51,255 nt of DNA, from assembly GCA_002311385.1 (NCBI GenBank), contig DCAE01000109.1:4654-55908 (forward strand). Direction: 5' to 3'. This document shows, piece after piece, positions 32,485-41,603 of the stretch (positions are counted from its first letter, which is position 1; each line of letters opens with the position of its first letter). The notes beneath the pieces were generated by a model. That model saw nothing but the letters and a program-made list of their open reading frames with translations. It made no database searches and was not told where the DNA came from. This DNA is from Dehalococcoidia bacterium UBA1141 (GTDB taxonomy: Bacteria > Chloroflexota > Dehalococcoidia > Lucifugimonadales > UBA3495). The translations under genes and the position numbers were made by a program.

Positions 32485-32635
32485 GTTGAGCTTTACCAAC
32501 CGTTCTTGACGTTTACCACCCGTTCACGGTGAGATGTACCACCCGTTCTTGGTGCTTACTACCCGTTCGTGGTGAGCCTGTCGCCCATTAGTGGTGCTTA
32601 CCACCAGTTGGAGGTGAGCTTGTCGAACCATTGCG
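32485..32635. repeat. tandem array of alternating 23- and 20-bp units (about 43-bp period)
   Basis: Seven units lie end to end at 32485, 32508, 32528, 32551, 32571, 32593 and 32613, with lengths 23, 20, 23, 20, 22, 20 and 23. Most begin GGTG and carry TTACCACCCGTTC or a variant. Long and short units alternate, so the true period is about 43 bp, repeated 3.5 times. The last unit contains the inverted interspersed element. Confidence 0.8.
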
Positions 32636-32715
32636 TCAAACATTGCTAGTCTCGATTCCACCAACATTCCCGCCGCGATTCCACTGGTTTTAGGCGGGTT
32701 TATATAGGAGACCCC

Positions 32716-34761
32716 ATGCCAAATCGCTTGGCCAACGAAACCAGCCCCTATCTGTTGCAACATGCCAACAACCCGGTTGATTGGTATCCATGGGGTGAAG
32801 AAGCCCTAGCCAGAGCCAAAGCAGAGGACAAGCCCATCCTCCTGAGCATTGGCTATTCCGCTTGCCATTGGTGCCACGTGATGGAGCGGGAGTCCTTCGA
32901 GAACGAGGAAACTGCCTCTCTGATGAATGAGCGCTTCGTCAATATCAAGGTAGACCGCGAGGAGCGCCCCGACCTAGACGCCGTGTACATGGAAGCGGTG
33001 CAGATGATGACCGGCAGCGGCGGTTGGCCCATGACCGTCTTTCTAACTCCCGAAGGCAAGCCCTTCTACGGCGGCACCTACTTTCCGCCGGTGGATTACT
33101 CGAACCTGCCCGGTTTCCCTCGCTTGGTCACTGCGATATCGGATGCCTACCGTGACCAACGGGGCCAGATTGAGGAAACCACCAAGCAAATCACTGAAAA
33201 AATGGGCCAGACCAACCAACTGACCAAGAGCAACACCCTCCTGACGGTGGATATCCTGCACACCGCCTACAACAACCTGGCCACCAGCTTCGACTATCAA
33301 AACGGTGGCGTCGGTATGGCCCCTAAATTTCCCCAACCAATGGCCTTGGAGCTCCTGCTCCGCTACAACCACCACGGCTTCAGCGAACGAGCGCTTGAGA
33401 TGGTCAGTCTGACACTGGATAACATGGCCCAAGGCGGCATCTATGACCAAATAGGCGGTGGGTTTCATCGCTACTCCACCGATGCCTACTGGCTGGTACC
33501 CCACTTCGAAAAGATGCTCTATGACAACGCTCAGTTAGCCCGTTTGTACCTGCACGCCTATTTGGTGACCGGTCGTCCTATGTACCGTAGAATCACCGAA
33601 GAAACCCTCAACTATGTGCTAAGGGAAATGACCGACCCATTGGGCGGGTTTTACTCGGCTCAAGACGCTGACAGCGAAGGGGAAGAAGGCAAGTTTTTCG
33701 TTTGGACACCCCAGGAGATTCAAGCCGTTTTGGGTGAAGAGGACGGCAGCCTGATTGGCGGTTATTTCGGGCTGACTGAGGCTGGCAATTTTGAGGGAAA
33801 GACAATCCTCAACGTTCCTCAGGAATTAACCTCTTTCGCCGAAGAGCTCGGGCTGGACCTGGAACAACTGGAAGCCAAGATTGAGCGGGCCAAGGTGTCT
33901 CTCAGGGATGTCCGAGAAGAGAGGATTCATCCTCTCTTGGACGACAAAGTGTTGGCCTCTTGGAACGGTCTGATGCTGCGGGCATTCGCTGAGGCGGCAG
34001 CTGCTCTAAACAATGAAAAATACTTGAACGCAGCCATAGCCAATGCCGAATTCTTGGTGAACACCATGAAACCCGATGGACGCTTGCTTCGGACGTACCG
34101 GGGCGGACAAGCGAAACTTCTGGGCTACCTAGAAGACTACGCTTTCGTCGCCGACGGTCTCTTGGCCCTGTACGAGGCCACCTTCCAGCAGCGTTGGCTG
34201 GACGAAGCCGTATCGCTGGCCGACTCCATGGTGGAGTTGTTCTGGGATGAGAACGCCGGAGCATTTTACGATACCGGCATCGACCACGAATCCTTAGTGG
34301 TGAGACCCAGGGACGTTTTCGATAATGCTCAACCCTGCGGAGGGTCGGTGGCCTCCGATCTGCTATTGCGCTTGGCGGTGATTACCGGAAATCAGGAATA
34401 CACCGTTAAAGCTACGACTCCGCTGCGGGCATTGCACGATTTGATGGGGAAAGCTCCTGCGGGCACCGGCCACTGGCTGGCTGCTCTGGATTTCCATATC
34501 TCCAGTCCCAAGGAACTGGCGGTCATAGGCCCCAGAGAGAACCCCGCCACCCGGCTGTTGCTGGACACCATCAACGGGCGTTACTTGCCCAATAAAGTGG
34601 TGGTCGGCGCAGAAGGCGCACTCGGTGAATCCACCCAAATTCCCTTGCTCCAAGACCGGGGCATGGTCGATGGGAAGCCGGCTGCATACGTATGCCAAAA
34701 CTACGTCTGCCAGTTGCCGGTCACGGAGCCCGAGGCCCTTGCTCAGCAACTTGCAGGCTAA
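32716..34761 (+). CDS. DUF255 thioredoxin-fold protein (YyaL/SPATA20 family)
   Basis: The 681-residue protein starts with the highly conserved DUF255 domain: RLANETSPYLLQHANNPVDW, then SIGYSACHWCHVMERESFEN with a CxxC in a thioredoxin fold, then FVNIKVDREERPDLD and GGWPMTVFLTPEGKPFYGGT. The remaining 500 residues form an alpha/alpha barrel like that of N-acylglucosamine 2-epimerases (GGFHRYSTDAYWLVPHFEKM, DADSEGEEGKFFVW). Family members are widespread in bacteria and animals; their reaction is not settled. No signal peptide is seen. ATG at 32716 is preceded by TAGGAG. It stands alone between repeat-rich gaps. Confidence 0.93.
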   Translation: MPNRLANETSPYLLQHANNPVDWYPWGEEALARAKAEDKPILLSIGYSACHWCHVMERESFENEETASLMNERFVNIKVDREERPDLDAVYMEAVQMMTGSGGWPMTVFLTPEGKPFYGGTYFPPVDYSNLPGFPRLVTAISDAYRDQRGQIEETTKQITEKMGQTNQLTKSNTLLTVDILHTAYNNLATSFDYQNGGVGMAPKFPQPMALELLLRYNHHGFSERALEMVSLTLDNMAQGGIYDQIGGGFHRYSTDAYWLVPHFEKMLYDNAQLARLYLHAYLVTGRPMYRRITEETLNYVLREMTDPLGGFYSAQDADSEGEEGKFFVWTPQEIQAVLGEEDGSLIGGYFGLTEAGNFEGKTILNVPQELTSFAEELGLDLEQLEAKIERAKVSLRDVREERIHPLLDDKVLASWNGLMLRAFAEAAAALNNEKYLNAAIANAEFLVNTMKPDGRLLRTYRGGQAKLLGYLEDYAFVADGLLALYEATFQQRWLDEAVSLADSMVELFWDENAGAFYDTGIDHESLVVRPRDVFDNAQPCGGSVASDLLLRLAVITGNQEYTVKATTPLRALHDLMGKAPAGTGHWLAALDFHISSPKELAVIGPRENPATRLLLDTINGRYLPNKVVVGAEGALGESTQIPLLQDRGMVDGKPAAYVCQNYVCQLPVTEPEALAQQLAG

Positions 34762-35231
34762 GTCCTGCGCGGAATGAGTTGTTAACAGCCTCAACGACCC
34801 TAGGACTTCCGCAGGGGTGAACGGGCATGTATAATGAGGCCCGTCACACCTAAGAGACCGATTTAACGGTAGTGGGGCCCCCGCGTATCATGCCTGGAAA
34901 ACAGTTAAAGGTCGCAATTTGGAGTACATTCGCTCCCAAGTGCGCCAAGAAAAATTGCCAAGAATCGTTCTCAGAGATGCACTTCCCTTCTTCAATCATT
35001 CACCAAGTCACCCATTCGCCACCTCGGCGACCTGCTGGCTCTGCTATCAGGGGATACGCTTGCCTGCGTTCCCGTGCATAACAAATTCCGGTTATCGCGA
35101 AATGGTCTCCGACTGCTCTGACTCGAAAGATTTGAAATTTGTCCCCAAGCACTAGTTCAAGCCCCAAGGACGATTGGACATCCTAAGCAACTTGTCGCTG
35201 CCCGTGAAACTCAATCATCAAGGAGAACAAT
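34762..35231 (+). other. intergenic region upstream of icd, with a -10-like box
   Basis: These 470 bases have a perfect TATAAT at 34830-34835 preceded by TG; no good -35 is seen at the right distance. If used it would give a leader of nearly 390 bases before icd. Two short frames (34872-35081 and 34919-35155) have no ribosome-binding site or recognisable content. Near 35220, AAGGAG serves icd. A weak hairpin, GCAGG with CCTGC (34753-34768), lies over the previous stop. Confidence 0.4.
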
Positions 35232-37460
35232 ATGCCAGACTCCTCCCAGATCATTTACACCAAAATCGATGAGGCTCCGGCACTGGCCACGCACTCGTTG
35301 CTGCCGATTCTGCGGGCCTTCACCAAAGGGTCAGGTATCGAACTGGAGTCCTGGGACATCTCGTTGACCGGGCGGATCATCGCGAATTTCCCGGATAATC
35401 TGACTGAAGAGCAAAAAATACCCGATTATTTGGCCATGTCTAGCGTGTTGTGCAATGATCCGTCAGCGAACATCATCAAGCTGCCCAATATCAGTGCCTC
35501 CATTCCTCAGTTGAAAGGCGCGATTAAGGAATTGCAGGACAAGGGATATGACATTCCCGAATATCCCGATGATCCCGCAAACGACAGACAGCGCGAACTG
35601 TTTGATCGCTTTTCAAAAGTATTGGGTAGCGCCGTCAACCCGGTTCTTAGGGAAGGTAACTCCGATCGCCGGTCTGCAACCGCAGTCAAAGAATACGGCA
35701 AACGAAACCCCCATAGGATGATGCAAGACTGGCCGGAAGTATCCAAAACCCGGGTCGCTCACATGACCGGTGGTGATTTTTACGGAAGCGAACAGTCTGT
35801 GACAATCGCAGCAGATGGATCGGCTACCATCGAGTACGTGACCCGCGATGGGCGTCCGACGGTACTCAAATCAGATATTCCCTTGATGGCTGGCGAAATC
35901 GTCGATTGTTCTGCGATGAATGTGAGGGAACTGCGAGAATTCTACGCTGAAGAAATGGCAAATGCCAAAGCCGATGGCGTGTTGCTTTCTTTACATGTTA
36001 AGTCGACGATGATGCGCGTGTCCGACCCAATCATTTTCGGCCATTGTGTGTCGGTCTACTACCAGGATGTGTTGACCAAACATGCCCCTGAAATGGAAGA
36101 GCTTGGGGTGAATCCCGACAATGGATTGGCTGAACTCTATACTAAGATTCAGTCTCTGCCCGACGCAAAACGAGCGGAAATCGAGGCGGATATCCAGACG
36201 GTATATAGCGTCCGCCCGGAGTTGATGATGGTGAACTCCAACCGGGGTATCACCAATCTGCATGTGCCTAGCGACGTGATTATCGATGCCACCATGCCGG
36301 TAATCGTCCGCGATGGCGGCCGGACTTGGGGTCCTGACAACGAGTTGCATGACACAATCGCGATGATTCCTGACCGATCTTATGCGACTCTATATCAGGC
36401 GATCATCGAAGATTGCCAGAAGAATGGGGCGTACGATCCGTCTACCATTGGCAGCGTTGCCAATGTGGGGTTGATGGCTCAAAAGGCCGAAGAGTATGGG
36501 TCCCACGACAAGACCTTTAGGGCTCCCGGTGACGGGACGATTCGGGTCGTGGACGAATCTAGCAAAACTCTGATGGAACAGAGAGTTGAACAAGGCGATA
36601 TCTTCCGGATGTGCCAGACCAAAGACGCAGCGATTCAAGACTGGGTCAAGCTTGGTGTCAACCGGGCCAGAGCCACCGGCTCGCCTGCCATCATTTGGTT
36701 GGACCCGAACCGGGCTCACGACTCTCAGCTAATCAAAAAGGTGGACCAATATCTTCCCAACCACGACACCAACGGGTTGGACGTTCGCACAATGTCCCCC
36801 GCCGACGCTATGGAATTCACGATGGCGCGCAGCCGAGCTGGGGAGGACACGATTTCCGTGACCGGCAACATCCTGCGTGATTACTTGACCGACCTCTTCC
36901 CCATCCTGGAACTGGGCACCAGCGCCAAGATGCTCTCCGTCGTCCCCCTGCTTAAGGGTGGTGGGATGTTTGAGACGGGCGCTGGTGGGTCGGCCCCCAG
37001 GCATGTACAGCAATTCCTCGAGGAAGGTCATCTGCGATGGGATTCCCTGGGCGAGTTCTGTGCCCTCGTCGCCTCCTTCGAGCATTTGGCCGAGGTGTTT
37101 AACAACGACAAAGCGAAGCTCCTAGCTGAGACTTTGGACGAAGCGATTGGGCAGCATTTGGAACACCGTCGGGCTCCATCGCGGCGCGTGAACGAACTGG
37201 ATACGCGGGGCAGCCATTTCTACCTAGCTCTTTATTGGGCGGAAGCGCTGGCCAAACAGACCCAGGATCCGGACTTGAAAGTCCGCTTTTCCGGGGTGGC
37301 CCAGCAGTTGGCCGCCAACGAAGACAAGATTATCCAGGAGCTGAACGACGCACAAGGCCAGCCCGTGGATATCGGTGGTTACTACCATCCCAATGATGAG
37401 TTGGCCGCCAGGGTCATGCGTCCCAGTGCCACTTTGAACGCTATCGTAGACGCTATTTAA
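35232..37460 (+). CDS. icd: monomeric NADP-dependent isocitrate dehydrogenase
   Basis: This enzyme oxidises isocitrate to 2-oxoglutarate and CO2, forming NADPH. The 742-residue length and motifs are those of the monomeric family (Azotobacter and Corynebacterium type): IIYTKIDEAPALATHSLLPI, SVLCNDPSANIIKLPNISAS, EGNSDRRSATAVKEYGKRNP, HVKSTMMRVSDPIIFGH, GTSAKMLSVVPLLKGGGMFE, and GRRxNELDTRGSHFYLALYW near the C-terminus. The same protein does both substrate and cofactor binding, so no second subunit is needed. ATG at 35232 has AAGGAGAACA before it. The malate dehydrogenase gene follows 105 bases downstream, so two TCA-cycle enzymes sit together. Confidence 0.97.
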   Translation: MPDSSQIIYTKIDEAPALATHSLLPILRAFTKGSGIELESWDISLTGRIIANFPDNLTEEQKIPDYLAMSSVLCNDPSANIIKLPNISASIPQLKGAIKELQDKGYDIPEYPDDPANDRQRELFDRFSKVLGSAVNPVLREGNSDRRSATAVKEYGKRNPHRMMQDWPEVSKTRVAHMTGGDFYGSEQSVTIAADGSATIEYVTRDGRPTVLKSDIPLMAGEIVDCSAMNVRELREFYAEEMANAKADGVLLSLHVKSTMMRVSDPIIFGHCVSVYYQDVLTKHAPEMEELGVNPDNGLAELYTKIQSLPDAKRAEIEADIQTVYSVRPELMMVNSNRGITNLHVPSDVIIDATMPVIVRDGGRTWGPDNELHDTIAMIPDRSYATLYQAIIEDCQKNGAYDPSTIGSVANVGLMAQKAEEYGSHDKTFRAPGDGTIRVVDESSKTLMEQRVEQGDIFRMCQTKDAAIQDWVKLGVNRARATGSPAIIWLDPNRAHDSQLIKKVDQYLPNHDTNGLDVRTMSPADAMEFTMARSRAGEDTISVTGNILRDYLTDLFPILELGTSAKMLSVVPLLKGGGMFETGAGGSAPRHVQQFLEEGHLRWDSLGEFCALVASFEHLAEVFNNDKAKLLAETLDEAIGQHLEHRRAPSRRVNELDTRGSHFYLALYWAEALAKQTQDPDLKVRFSGVAQQLAANEDKIIQELNDAQGQPVDIGGYYHPNDELAARVMRPSATLNAIVDAI

Positions 37461-37565
37461 CAGCGCTCAGGTTAATCCTAACGGCGAAATTCCTCCGTAG
37501 CTATTCATCAAGGGCTTTGGGGGGATCCCGCCAGGCGAGTAACAAGACAGAGGAGCAATCACACA

Positions 37566-38507
37566 ATGCGCAGTAAAGTAACGGTGATTGGCGCAGGCAA
37601 CGTTGGCGCTACCACCGCCCTTAGAATCAGCCAACTTGGCTACACCGACGTGGTATTGGTGGACGTGGTCGAAGACCTGCCCCAAGGCAAGAGCCTGGAC
37701 ATGCTGGAAGCCGGTCCCGTCTTGGGCACCGACTCCAACATCACCGGCAGCAACGGCTACGAAGAATCCGCCGATTCCGACGTCGTAGTCATCACCGCAG
37801 GAATCGCCCGCCGTCCTGGCATGAGCCGGGATGACCTGCTTTTGACCAACATGAAAATTACCTCCTCGGTAACCGAGCAGGTGGTTAAGTACTCCCCCAA
37901 TTGCATCATCATCGCTGTGACCAACCCCTTGGACGCCATGGTCCAGAACGTGTTTGAAACCAGCGGCTTCCCTCGCAACCGGGTCTTCGGCATGGCGGGG
38001 ATTTTGGATACGGCCCGCTTCCGCACATTCATCGCTCAGGAACTCGATGTTTCCGTGGAGGACGTGCAAGCTTTGGTGTTGGGCGGCCACGGCGACGACA
38101 TGGTCCCCTTGGTGCGCTACACCAGTGTGGGCGGGATACCCCTAAGCGAGCTGATGGCCGAGGAGAAGGTGGAAGAATTGGTCCGGCGCACCAGGGGAGG
38201 CGGAGGAGAAATCGTGGCCTTGCTGAAAGAAGGCAGCGCTTTCTACGCCCCTTCCGCCGCCATTACCCAGATGGTGGAAGCCGTCCTGTTGGACAAGAAA
38301 CGCATATTGCCCTGCTGCGCCTACCTGGAAGGCGAATTCGGCATCAATGGCCTCTGCGTTGGCGTGCCGGTAAAACTGGGAGCAGGCGGCATGGAAAAGA
38401 TCATGGAAATCGCCTTAACCGAGGACGAGCGCCTAGCCCTTGGCCACTCGGCGGCCAGCGTACAAGAGCTGGTGGAAGTTATGAAAAAAGCGAAGGCTGA
38501 GGGTTAG
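37566..38507 (+). CDS. mdh: malate dehydrogenase (LDH-like type)
   Basis: This NAD-dependent enzyme interconverts malate and oxaloacetate. The 313-residue protein has the Rossmann start KVTVIGAGNVGATTALRI, the substrate loop ITAGIARRPGMSRDDLL with the Arg pair typical of malate (not lactate) specificity, AVTNPLDAM, the catalytic His in LGGHGDDMV, and YAPSAAITQMVEAVL. Length is that of the LDH-like MDH group seen in many Chloroflexota. ATG at 37566 is preceded by GAGGAGCAATC. It is probably co-transcribed with, or follows, icd. Confidence 0.95.
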   Translation: MRSKVTVIGAGNVGATTALRISQLGYTDVVLVDVVEDLPQGKSLDMLEAGPVLGTDSNITGSNGYEESADSDVVVITAGIARRPGMSRDDLLLTNMKITSSVTEQVVKYSPNCIIIAVTNPLDAMVQNVFETSGFPRNRVFGMAGILDTARFRTFIAQELDVSVEDVQALVLGGHGDDMVPLVRYTSVGGIPLSELMAEEKVEELVRRTRGGGGEIVALLKEGSAFYAPSAAITQMVEAVLLDKKRILPCCAYLEGEFGINGLCVGVPVKLGAGGMEKIMEIALTEDERLALGHSAASVQELVEVMKKAKAEG

Positions 38508-38618
38508 CCTAGGCCTTCCGTTAGTATTGGGGTCGGCAAACTAGATTTTTAACCCCATTTTTGTGCAGAGAGAGGCAACAACATCACCACGCCTCCGGCT
38601 TCCTCCACCAGCTGCGTC

Positions 38619-39029
38619 ATGTGTGAATTGCCCGCTTTCCAGCGTGGCAGCGACGACCATCGCCGAATCGCAGACTTGGAAGTTTCCACGGCTATTCTGG
38701 CCTCCAGAGAGCAGTTCTATCTCGGCTACACCCTCTTGGTTCTGAACCAGCACGTAGAAGAGTTGTTCGACTTGGATCAGGCTCTCCGCCAACAATTCGT
38801 TGAAGACGCTAATCGAATCGCCGAGGCATTGAACAAGACATTCTCGCCCCTGAAAATAAACTATTGCTTGCTGGGCAATACTCTGCGCCACCTTCACTGG
38901 CACCTCATTCCCCGGCGGCAAACGGACCCCACTCCAAAACGCCCCGTGTGGGAAGACCCTATTCCCCACGTCCAATTGTCCGAAAATGAGTTTCGGCAAT
39001 TGGCGCACGATATCCGGGCCAACCTTTAA
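38619..39029 (+). CDS. HIT-family hydrolase
   Basis: The 136-residue protein has the histidine triad RHLHWHLIPR (HxHxH) near residue 95, preceded by NYCLLGNT, and the N-terminal YLGYTLLVLNQHVEELFDL segment usual in HIT proteins. These cleave nucleoside phosphoramidates or dinucleoside polyphosphates. The start is doubtful: ATG at 38619 gives MCELPAFQRG with no ribosome-binding site, while the open frame reaches back only to 38554 with no better start codon (a CVMC pair would be included if translation began earlier). It lies between mdh and the aminotransferase. Confidence 0.8.
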   Translation: MCELPAFQRGSDDHRRIADLEVSTAILASREQFYLGYTLLVLNQHVEELFDLDQALRQQFVEDANRIAEALNKTFSPLKINYCLLGNTLRHLHWHLIPRRQTDPTPKRPVWEDPIPHVQLSENEFRQLAHDIRANL

Positions 39030-39201
39030 TCACCTTCTCGGTTCGGTGTTGTTCTTTGTATTTCTTCCCCAGAATCCAGACAACAATTCCGGAATAATAC
39101 AGCTTCCCAGTGCATTGTACCCGATGCCAAAAGGACTACAATGACCATATCGTGGCCGATGGGAGTCACTCACCGGAGCGGGACCATACTAGGGAGAATA
39201 C

Positions 39202-40494
39202 ATGGCGCAACGCACTCCTCAAGAACGACGTTTGTTGGATATGGCCGCCCAATATATGCCTGGCGGCACCAACGGCAACCAGTCATTCAACGAAGACCTG
39301 AATTTCCTGGTTCGTGAAGGACGGGGCTCCCACGTTTGGGACGTAAGCGGTAATGAGTACGTGGACTGGATGATGGGCTCGGGCCCAATGATTCTGGGTC
39401 ACGCCCACCCCGCCGTTACCGAGGCCGTTATCAAAGCGGTGGAGCAAGGCAGCACTTTCTTTTCCACCAGCGAGAAGTCAGTTTTGCTGGCCGAGGAACT
39501 GGTCAATGCCATCCCCTGCGCAGAGCAGGTGCGTTTCACTACCAGCGGCACCGACGCCTGCTTCCAGGCGATGAGGGTCGCCAGAGCCTATCGGGGCAGA
39601 GATAAAATTCTCAAGTTCGAGGGCGGCTATCACGGCACCAGCGACTACGCTCAGATGAGTGTCACACCGTCAGCACGGGAGGAGTTTCCTAATTCCGAAG
39701 CCAACAACGGTGGCATACCTAAAGCGATTCAGGAATTGATGTTGATTGCGCCGTTCAATGACTTGGAGACCACCACCGCAATCATCGACGCACACCACGA
39801 CGAGTTGGGCGGGGTTATCGTGGAGCCATTACAACGGGCGTTGGTGCCTCAACCTGGCTTCTTGAAGGGATTGCGGGAGGTGACAGCCCATTATGGCATT
39901 CCCTTAATCTTCGACGAAGTAGTAACAGGATTTCGCCTTGCCTATGGTGGCGCCCAAGAGTTCTACGGCGTGGTGCCCGATATGTGCACGGTTGGCAAAA
40001 TCATGGGCGGTGGGTACCCTTGTGCGGCGCTGGTGGGCCAGGCCGAATTCATGTCCGTCTATGATAAATCGTCAGCTGACCCAGACAGCTTTGTCAGCCA
40101 AGTCGGCACGCTGAACGGCAACCCAATCGCCTCCGCCGCCGGTTTGGCCACCTTGGCCGAGATGCGTAAGGAAGGGGCCTACCAGCGTTTGGTCGAGGTG
40201 GGTGGACGGTTGTGCCAAGCCATAAAGGACATCAGCAAGCAGCACGGAGTTCCCGTCCAAGTCTGTGGCGAGGACTCAATCTTCGATATCTATTTCAGCG
40301 ACCGACCCATGATTAACTACCGAGACACGCTGATGGCCGATTCAGGGATGATGACCCGGTTTATGACGGGACTGCTGGAGCGCGGGATACTAAGAGGCAA
40401 CCAAAAATTCTACCCGTCCATCGTTCACACTGACGAGGATATTGACCGAACGATTCAGGCCTTTGAAGAGGTGATTCCGGGGCTTAAGGGGTAG
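39202..40494 (+). CDS. class III aminotransferase, glutamate-1-semialdehyde aminomutase-like
   Basis: The 430-residue PLP enzyme follows the GSA-AM/class III pattern: GTNGNQSFNEDLNFLV, then YVDWMMGSGPMILGHAHPAV, VRFTTSGTDACFQAMRVARA, KFEGGYHGTSDY, IFDEVVTGFRLAYGGAQEFY, and the PLP lysine in VGKIMGGGYP. It is close to HemL in layout, but the substrate cannot be read from sequence and several HemL-like paralogues act on other amino acids or amines. ATG at 39202 is preceded by GGGAGAATAC. A double hairpin follows the stop. Heme synthesis genes are not nearby, so I do not use the hemL name. Confidence 0.85.
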   Translation: MAQRTPQERRLLDMAAQYMPGGTNGNQSFNEDLNFLVREGRGSHVWDVSGNEYVDWMMGSGPMILGHAHPAVTEAVIKAVEQGSTFFSTSEKSVLLAEELVNAIPCAEQVRFTTSGTDACFQAMRVARAYRGRDKILKFEGGYHGTSDYAQMSVTPSAREEFPNSEANNGGIPKAIQELMLIAPFNDLETTTAIIDAHHDELGGVIVEPLQRALVPQPGFLKGLREVTAHYGIPLIFDEVVTGFRLAYGGAQEFYGVVPDMCTVGKIMGGGYPCAALVGQAEFMSVYDKSSADPDSFVSQVGTLNGNPIASAAGLATLAEMRKEGAYQRLVEVGGRLCQAIKDISKQHGVPVQVCGEDSIFDIYFSDRPMINYRDTLMADSGMMTRFMTGLLERGILRGNQKFYPSIVHTDEDIDRTIQAFEEVIPGLKG

Positions 40495-40505
40495 CTATTT
40501 ATCAG

Positions 40506-40543
40506 TTAGGGAAATCCTTTCTTGAAAGAAAGTGTTTCCCTAA
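40506..40543. terminator. first of two hairpins between the aminotransferase and sdhE
   Basis: TTAGGGAAA (40506-40514) pairs with TTTCCCTAA (40535-40543), and inside this CTTTCTT pairs with AAGAAAG around a two-base loop, after a two-by-two mismatch. It has no long T tail and may back up the terminator at 40586. Confidence 0.6.
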
Positions 40544-40585
40544 GACCCTTCCCCAAGAACTTTTGTATCTATAATCTCAGGCACA

Positions 40586-40623
40586 AAAAAAGGCCGTCCC
40601 GACTAATCGGGACGGCCTTTTTT
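40586..40623. terminator. bidirectional intrinsic terminator before sdhE
   Basis: AAAAAAGGCCGTCCCGA and TCGGGACGGCCTTTTTT (40586-40602, 40607-40623) form a perfect 17-bp stem with a CTAA loop. T runs follow in both directions, ending the aminotransferase gene and the convergent sdh operon. Confidence 0.95.
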
Positions 40624-40636
40624 CGCTTTTGATTTT

Positions 40637-41518
40637 TTACGCGGCTCCCACTTTGACCATGAGGGCCTTGGTGCTGACTATGTGCTTCTGCAGTCCCAGT
40701 TCCTTGCGGCTGATGCCCATGGCCAGGCCGATTGCTTGGGGCAGGTGCAAGATGGGCATATCAATCTTGCGCTGTGCTTGAGCTTGAGCCTTGGGCTGGT
40801 AGCCGTCCAGGTTCAGGTGACACAGGGGACAGGGGGTCACCATGGCATCGGCGCCCAAGTCTTTCACGTCCAATGTGTGTTTGGCGACCATGGCCACGGA
40901 GTTGGTCTCATTGATGGTGAGTATAGGGAATCCGCAGCAGCGGGTCTTGCCGCTGAAATCCACCACGGTCGCACCAAGGGTCTCAATCACCTGCTCCAGC
41001 GCCGTCAGCCGCTCCGGGTGCTCTTCCATGTCCAAAGCGTCGGTGGGCCGCACTAGGTAGCAACCGTAGAAGGGCGCCATCCTGATTCCGGACAAGGGAC
41101 GAGTGATTAGCTCGGTCAGCTTGTCCAGTCCCACGTCCTCAATCATTACCCACAGCAAGTGCTTGGGATTGGCGGTGCCTTTGTACTCCAGACCCTCCAC
41201 GGCCAACTCTTTGTTTACCCGTGCCAGGTACTCGGGGTCCTTCCTCATCCGGTGGTTGGCCTGGCTCATCACACCTTGGCAGGTGCTACAAATAGTCATT
41301 ATCTGCAATCCCAGGTCTTCCGCCATGGCAAAGGTGCGGGCGTTTAGGGTGTCGCCCAAGAACTCATTCTTTTCTTGGAGCACTCCGGCGCCGGTGCAGG
41401 AAGCCCCCGGCATCTCCTGTAACTCGATCCCCAAGCGCTGGCAAATCAATTTGGCGGCCCCATACAACTCGGGGCAGCCCCCGCGGGCTACACATCCGGG
41501 AAAGAAAGCGTACTTCAA
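40637..41518 (-). CDS. SdhE-type (HdrB-like) CCG-domain subunit of succinate dehydrogenase
   Basis: The 293-residue protein has two CCG domains. The first: FFPGCVARGG, GASCTGAG, and CSTCQG. The second: FYGCYLVRP, TRCCGFPILT and CPLCHLNL. Such proteins bind an iron-sulfur cluster and in heterodisulfide reductase form the HdrB subunit. As the last gene of the sdhA-sdhB operon, and with no SdhC/SdhD membrane gene, it fits the E-type succinate:quinone reductases, where this subunit replaces the usual heme-containing membrane anchor. The first domain lacks one Cys of the CC pair, as often in this group. The start is TTG at 41518 with AGGAGG before it. The gap to sdhB is 85 bases. Confidence 0.85.
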   Translation of the reverse strand: MKYAFFPGCVARGGCPELYGAAKLICQRLGIELQEMPGASCTGAGVLQEKNEFLGDTLNARTFAMAEDLGLQIMTICSTCQGVMSQANHRMRKDPEYLARVNKELAVEGLEYKGTANPKHLLWVMIEDVGLDKLTELITRPLSGIRMAPFYGCYLVRPTDALDMEEHPERLTALEQVIETLGATVVDFSGKTRCCGFPILTINETNSVAMVAKHTLDVKDLGADAMVTPCPLCHLNLDGYQPKAQAQAQRKIDMPILHLPQAIGLAMGISRKELGLQKHIVSTKALMVKVGAA

Positions 41519-41603
41519 CCGTTGCCTCCTGTTTGATGGGACCTACCGCATGGGGACGGTCCCTCTGGTTCATAATTTGGTTCCAGCAATCTAATCCACC
41601 AGC

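Larger units (their letters stand above)
32369..32715. other. repeat-filled intergenic region between the SnoaL-like gene and the DUF255 gene
   Basis: These 347 bases hold the interspersed element at 32441-32463, the tandem array at 32485-32635 and, at the end, the ribosome-binding site TAGGAG for the next gene. I see no gene. Confidence 0.7.
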
